Below are positions 60,882 through 64,000 of a stretch of 64,000 nucleotides of DNA, piece after piece; within the stretch, counting starts at the first letter, position 1, and each line of letters starts with the position of its first letter. The translations under genes and the position numbers were made by a program. Source of the stretch: Novosphingobium sp. 9U (lineage in GTDB: Bacteria > Pseudomonadota > Alphaproteobacteria > Sphingomonadales > Sphingomonadaceae); the NCBI RefSeq assembly GCF_902506425.1, contig NZ_LR732469.1:2408770-2472769 (forward strand), given 5' to 3'. A model generated the notes under the pieces. It did not search any database. It was not told the DNA's origin and worked only from the letters and a program-made list of their open reading frames with translations.

Positions 60882-61460
60882 ATGGCAACCCCGACCAGCA
60901 ACACGCTGGAACCCGTGAACTTCCTCAATCCTGCCATCCTGCTTTCGGGAACGGTCGACTACCAGATGTACGGCAACTTCCGCCAGCAGCTCGCCAACGC
61001 GCCGACTTCCGGATTGATCGTGGTGGAGCTTACGACACTGGGCGGAGATCCCGAGGTTGCGCGCATCATGGGCGAAGACGTACGCTTCCACAGCGAGGTC
61101 ACGCCCGAGCGCCGCTTCGTGTTCCTGGGCAAGGCGGCAGTCTACTCCGCCGGCACCACCTTCATGAGCTTCTTCACGCGTGAGAACCGCTACCTGACGC
61201 GGGGCACCCGGGTGATGATCCACGAGCGCAAGATGAACTCCCAAGTGCACGTCGAAGGGCCGCTGACCACCTGCATCGCCAGTCTGCAAGCGACGCTCAA
61301 CGAGATCAACGAGTCCATCGCGATCCAGAACGAGGGGTTCGAAAACCTCATCCGGGGTTCGCAAGTCGCCATGGATGAAGTGCTGCAGAAGGCTCCTTCC
61401 AACTGGTACGTGGAAGCTCGCGAGGCTCTGGAACGTGGCCTGATCGCGGGCATCATCTAA
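60882..61460 (+). CDS. ClpP-like serine peptidase without Clp ATPase partner nearby
   Basis: 192 residues from ATG 60882, with AAGGAAA 8 nt upstream. Crotonase/ClpP fold: the oxyanion GGD at residues 54-56 (TTLGGDPEV), the nucleophile Ser89 in AVYSAGT and His114 in VMIHERKM. The third triad residue is not assigned with confidence. It is shorter and divergent compared with housekeeping ClpP, and no ClpX/A gene is adjacent; a stand-alone or phage-derived-like ClpP paralogue is likely. Lies in the stress island between glsB and the EcfG-promoted small gene. Confidence 0.8.
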   Translation: MATPTSNTLEPVNFLNPAILLSGTVDYQMYGNFRQQLANAPTSGLIVVELTTLGGDPEVARIMGEDVRFHSEVTPERRFVFLGKAAVYSAGTTFMSFFTRENRYLTRGTRVMIHERKMNSQVHVEGPLTTCIASLQATLNEINESIAIQNEGFENLIRGSQVAMDEVLQKAPSNWYVEAREALERGLIAGII

Positions 61461-61536
61461 GCCGTAGGGGCGACCTGCGTCTCGCTGATATGGATTAATT
61501 CCCCAAGGTAATCAGCCGATTAAGCTTTGGTGATCA

Positions 61537-61561
61537 GGAACCATCGGGCGGCAGCTAAGTT
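61537..61561 (+). promoter_or_regulatory. EcfG-type promoter of small hypothetical gene
   Basis: GGAAC (61537-61541), 16-nt spacer, AGTT (61558-61561): the same layout and the same -10 variant as the promoter at 59997-60021. It is 32 nt ahead of the ATG at 61594. Confidence 0.5.
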
Positions 61562-61593
61562 GTACCGGCAAAGACCTGAAGGAGCTGGAGAGT

Positions 61594-61881
61594 ATGCACG
61601 CCGTCACAGACGCCGATCGGGACGCTGCCGAGGAACTGCGCGTGCTTCTGGCGGACGTTTCGGGCTTTTGGCACACGCACGGCGATACCGGGCCGATCTG
61701 CATGGCTCTGGCTCGCCATCGCGAACTTGCAGAGCGGCGCCTGCTGGAGAAGATGGGGCAGGCGGCCCCGAGCGCATCGGTCGTCTCGATCGTAGCGCCG
61801 AGCCGGGATCGGAGGACGAGACGTCATGCTCGTTCGAGCGCATCCGAGAGGGTTGCCACTCCGTCTCTTGCGGCCGGCTGA
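61594..61881 (+). CDS. Small hypothetical protein, probable general stress gene
   Basis: 95 residues from ATG 61594; AAGGAG and GGAGAG lie within 15 nt upstream. The first ~55 residues form predicted helices (DADRDAAEELRVLLADVSGF, then ICMALARHRELAERRLLEKM). The last ~35 are Arg/Ser-rich, low complexity and possibly not conserved. No family recognised. EcfG-like promoter directly upstream. Ends 13 bp before the convergent cobU stop. Confidence 0.55.
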   Translation: MHAVTDADRDAAEELRVLLADVSGFWHTHGDTGPICMALARHRELAERRLLEKMGQAAPSASVVSIVAPSRDRRTRRHARSSASERVATPSLAAG

Positions 61882-61894
61882 CGAGCCGCCAACC

Positions 61895-62401
61895 TCATTT
61901 CAGCGTCAGCGGCAAACCTGCCGCAACAAGAACGGCTTCATGCGCGGCTGCGGCGAGCCGTTGGTTGAGCCATCCGGCCTCATCGCGATAGCGGCGCGCC
62001 AACTCGTTCATCGGCACGATACCGCCCCCGACTTCGTTCGAGACGATCGCTAACGGTACCAAACACCGGTCCATCGCCGTCACAAAGCCCTCCGTGGAAG
62101 CGGCGACATCGCGTTCGGCCAGCATCAGGTTCGACAGCCACAACGTCATGCAGTCGATCAGGATGGCGTCGGCCTCGCGGCTCGCCCGATCGAGAGCATC
62201 GGACAGCTCGAGCGGAGCCTCGTAGGTGCTCCAGCGCGATCCCCGATCGGCGCGGTGGCGTGCGATACGGTCGGTCATTTCGGCGTCGTGCGCCTCGGCC
62301 GTCGCGATGAAGGCGAGTCTGCCGGGCTGCGCCTCGACGCGCTGTTGCGCATAGCGGCTCTTGCCCGAGCGCGCTCCGCCGACGACGAACAGCGTCCGCA
62401 T
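61895..62401 (-). CDS. cobU: Bifunctional adenosylcobinamide kinase / adenosylcobinamide-phosphate guanylyltransferase
   Basis: 168 residues from ATG 62401, overlapping the cobQ stop by 1 nt (TGATG). The P-loop GGARSGKS is near residues 8-15, and RHRADRGSRW is the guanylyl-transfer region with the family His. Called CobP in aerobic-pathway organisms. It phosphorylates adenosylcobinamide and attaches GMP to give adenosyl-GDP-cobinamide in B12 nucleotide-loop assembly. Confidence 0.95.
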   Translation of the reverse strand: MRTLFVVGGARSGKSRYAQQRVEAQPGRLAFIATAEAHDAEMTDRIARHRADRGSRWSTYEAPLELSDALDRASREADAILIDCMTLWLSNLMLAERDVAASTEGFVTAMDRCLVPLAIVSNEVGGGIVPMNELARRYRDEAGWLNQRLAAAAHEAVLVAAGLPLTLK

Positions 62402-63858
62402 CAATCCGCCTTGCCCGCAAGTGCGATCAGCGCGTCGATGTCGAGGCAGGCTTCCAGGTCGCGTGCCAGTTCATCGAGCGCTGTGTCGACGATATGGTGA
62501 TGGTCCGCTGCGTCGCTCGCGGCGCCGATCCGTTCCAGCAGCGCTCGCCTCAGCGCGCCAGACGCGAGCAGGCCATGACAGTACGTGCCCATGACGTTCC
62601 CGTCGGGAGAGATCGAGCCGTCCGGTCGGTCTTCTTCCAAGAAGGCAAAGGCTTGCGCGCCGGCAGGCACCGCAGTCGAGCCCATGTGCATCTCGTACCC
62701 CTCGAATGGGTGATCCAGAGCAGTTCCGCTCACCCGGCGTAGGGTCTTGCGTTCGCCCAGCACGGTCTCTCCCTCCAGCAGGCCGAGGCCCGCGGTGCCG
62801 CTTGGCGCACCTTCGATGCCGAGCGGATCGCTGATCGTGCGCCCCAGCATCTGGTACCCGGCGCAAATGCCCAGGATCATGCCGCCGCGTCGATGGTGCG
62901 ACGCGATGTCGATGTCCCATCCTTGCGAGCGCAGGAAGCGCATGTCCGCGATTGTCGCCTTGGAGCCTGGCAGGACGATCAGCGCGGCATCGGCGGGGAT
63001 GGGCCGGCCTGGCGGCACCATGACCAGATCGACGTCGGGCTCTGCCTTGAGCGGATCCAGGTCATCGAAGTTGGCAATGCGCGGCAGCATGGGGCAGGCC
63101 ACCAGGACCCGGCCTTCGCTGCGCTGAGCATTTCGCTCCAGCACGACGGCGTCCTCGCTCGGCAGGCGAGCCACGCAAGGAAGCCAGGGCACGAGGCCGA
63201 AGCCACGCCACCCGGTGCGCTGCTCGATCGCGGAATACCCGTCGGCGAAGAGGGCGGGGTCGCCGCGGAACTTGTTGACGATGAAGCCTTGGATCATCGC
63301 TGCGTCTTCGGGCTCAATGACGGCGCGCGTGCCGACGAGCGAGGCGATGACGCCGCCGCGGTCGATGTCGCCGACCAGCACGACCGGCACCCGGGCAGCG
63401 CGGGCAAAGCCCATGTTGGCGATGTCCCCCTCTCGCAAGTTGATCTCGGCCGGGGAGCCCGCGCCTTCGACGACGACGATGTCGCATCGTGCCCGCAGTC
63501 GCTCCCAGCTTTGCAGCACATCGGGCAAAAGGCTGCGGCGCCCCTCACGAAAGTTGGAGGAGCCCAGCGTGCCGCGCACCTGGCCGTGGACGATCAGTTG
63601 CGAGGTGCGGTCCGCCTGGGGCTTGAGCAGCACCGGGTTCATGTCGGTATGCGGCTCGGCCCTGGCGGCGAGCGCCTGCAGTGCCTGCGCGCGGCCGATC
63701 TCGCCGCCATCGACGGTGACCGCCGCATTGTTCGACATGTTCTGCGGCTTGAACGGCAGCACCCGCAGGCCCCAATTGGCCAGCGCGCGGCACAGTCCTG
63801 CGACCAGCACCGATTTGCCGACGTCCGACCCTGTTCCCTGCAGCATCACAGCAGCCAC
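62401..63858 (-). CDS. cobQ: Cobyric acid synthase
   Basis: 485 residues from GTG 63858, with GGGAGGTG 4 nt upstream and overlapping cobD by 13 bp. The N-terminal ATP part opens LQGTGSDVGKSVLVAGLCRAL. The C-terminal glutamine amidotransferase part has the nucleophile in ILGICAGYQMLG and a downstream THCH-like GTYCHGLL segment. It amidates adenosylcobyrinic acid a,c-diamide at four side chains using glutamine and ATP. Part of a cobD-cobQ-cobU operon. Confidence 0.96.
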   Translation of the reverse strand: MAAVMLQGTGSDVGKSVLVAGLCRALANWGLRVLPFKPQNMSNNAAVTVDGGEIGRAQALQALAARAEPHTDMNPVLLKPQADRTSQLIVHGQVRGTLGSSNFREGRRSLLPDVLQSWERLRARCDIVVVEGAGSPAEINLREGDIANMGFARAARVPVVLVGDIDRGGVIASLVGTRAVIEPEDAAMIQGFIVNKFRGDPALFADGYSAIEQRTGWRGFGLVPWLPCVARLPSEDAVVLERNAQRSEGRVLVACPMLPRIANFDDLDPLKAEPDVDLVMVPPGRPIPADAALIVLPGSKATIADMRFLRSQGWDIDIASHHRRGGMILGICAGYQMLGRTISDPLGIEGAPSGTAGLGLLEGETVLGERKTLRRVSGTALDHPFEGYEMHMGSTAVPAGAQAFAFLEEDRPDGSISPDGNVMGTYCHGLLASGALRRALLERIGAASDAADHHHIVDTALDELARDLEACLDIDALIALAGKAD

Positions 63859-64000
63859 TCGACACCTCCCGTCGCGATCCAGGCTAGCCCGCATGCGCGG
63901 ACGAACACGCGGCGCGCTTGTTGCATTGTCGCCAGATTTGCCTCGCCGCCATCGCCGATCCACGGCTTGGCAACCAGCATGCCGTCGTAGCGGATCGGAC
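63846..64000 (-). CDS. cobD: Adenosylcobinamide-phosphate synthase, C-terminal end (partial)
   Basis: Only the last ~50 codons are in the window. The frame ends RYDGMLVAKPWIGDGG...ATGGVEWLL at stop 63846-63848. The RYDG-x-LV-x-KPWIGDG motif is typical of the C terminus of CobD/CbiB membrane proteins, and overlap with cobQ (13 bp) fits a B12 operon. The gene start lies beyond the right edge. Confidence 0.8.
   Translation of the reverse strand, partial: PIRYDGMLVAKPWIGDGGEANLATMQQARRVFVRACGLAWIATGGVEWLL

Noticed and set aside
63859-64000. Cobalamin riboswitch near the cob genes
   Set aside because: This stretch is coding for the end of cobD; the operon leader lies outside the window, so nothing can be said.

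Overview
The window is high-GC (roughly 65 percent) DNA with dense, mostly leftward/rightward mini-operons, two TonB-dependent receptors, many SDR enzymes, Rieske proteins, a P450 with its own ferredoxin, EcfG-type promoter motifs and a GTTC-N7-GTTC SOS box. Together these point to an alphaproteobacterium, most likely a sphingomonad (Novosphingobium/Sphingobium/Sphingomonas type). No rRNA, tRNA, CRISPR array, insertion sequence or phage gene was seen.

Region 1 (about 1-25.8 kb) is a catabolic island. It holds a tandem class III CoA-transferase (cut by the left edge), a hydantoinase/acetophenone-carboxylase-like pair, a Rieske ferredoxin, an AraC regulator, a TonB receptor, an SDR-P450-SDR-[2Fe-2S] ferredoxin operon, a fused indolepyruvate:ferredoxin oxidoreductase, a Rieske ring-hydroxylating oxygenase alpha subunit with an amidohydrolase, a VOC protein with a kinase-fold protein, a TauD-type dioxygenase with an alpha/beta-hydrolase under a divergent IclR regulator, and an FMN alpha-hydroxyacid oxidase. 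The content suggests uptake, oxygenation and CoA-linked breakdown of an aromatic, terpenoid or steroid-like compound; the substrate cannot be read from the sequence.

Region 2 (26-39.5 kb) is mixed: a SulP/STAS transporter, a PRISE-type enone reductase with HxlR regulator, a frameshifted GGDEF protein, an aldo/keto reductase, a DksA-type zinc-finger protein, SOS-boxed dinB, an exonuclease-BRCT protein, a deacetylase-fold hydrolase, zur and a divergent ZnuD-like receptor, and an MFS transporter.

Region 3 (39.7-49.5 kb) is a second catabolic block. A MarR gene with a perfect 18-bp operator palindrome leads an operon of APH-fold kinase, acyl-CoA dehydrogenase, SDR, quinone-oxidoreductase-like enzyme and TIM-barrel isomerase. 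The first three resemble the kinase/ACAD route for 4-hydroxyacyl-CoA. A leftward SDR/SMP-30/SDR group and a TetR gene share a 20-bp motif present three times.

Region 4 (49.5-61.9 kb) has a secreted DUF6683-like protein, then a five-gene operon of exported DUF11/SdrD-like proteins around a giant outer-membrane barrel and a spore-coat-U-like protein; this is the best candidate for an undescribed surface-assembly system. It is followed by a small stress island: GlsB/YeaQ protein with an EcfG-like promoter, a 24-residue microprotein with a near-perfect Shine-Dalgarno, heat-shock-like promoter and terminator, a lone ClpP-like protease, and a small hypothetical gene with a second EcfG-like promoter.

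Region 5 (61.9-64 kb) is a cobalamin operon, cobD(partial)-cobQ-cobU, read leftward with overlapping genes.
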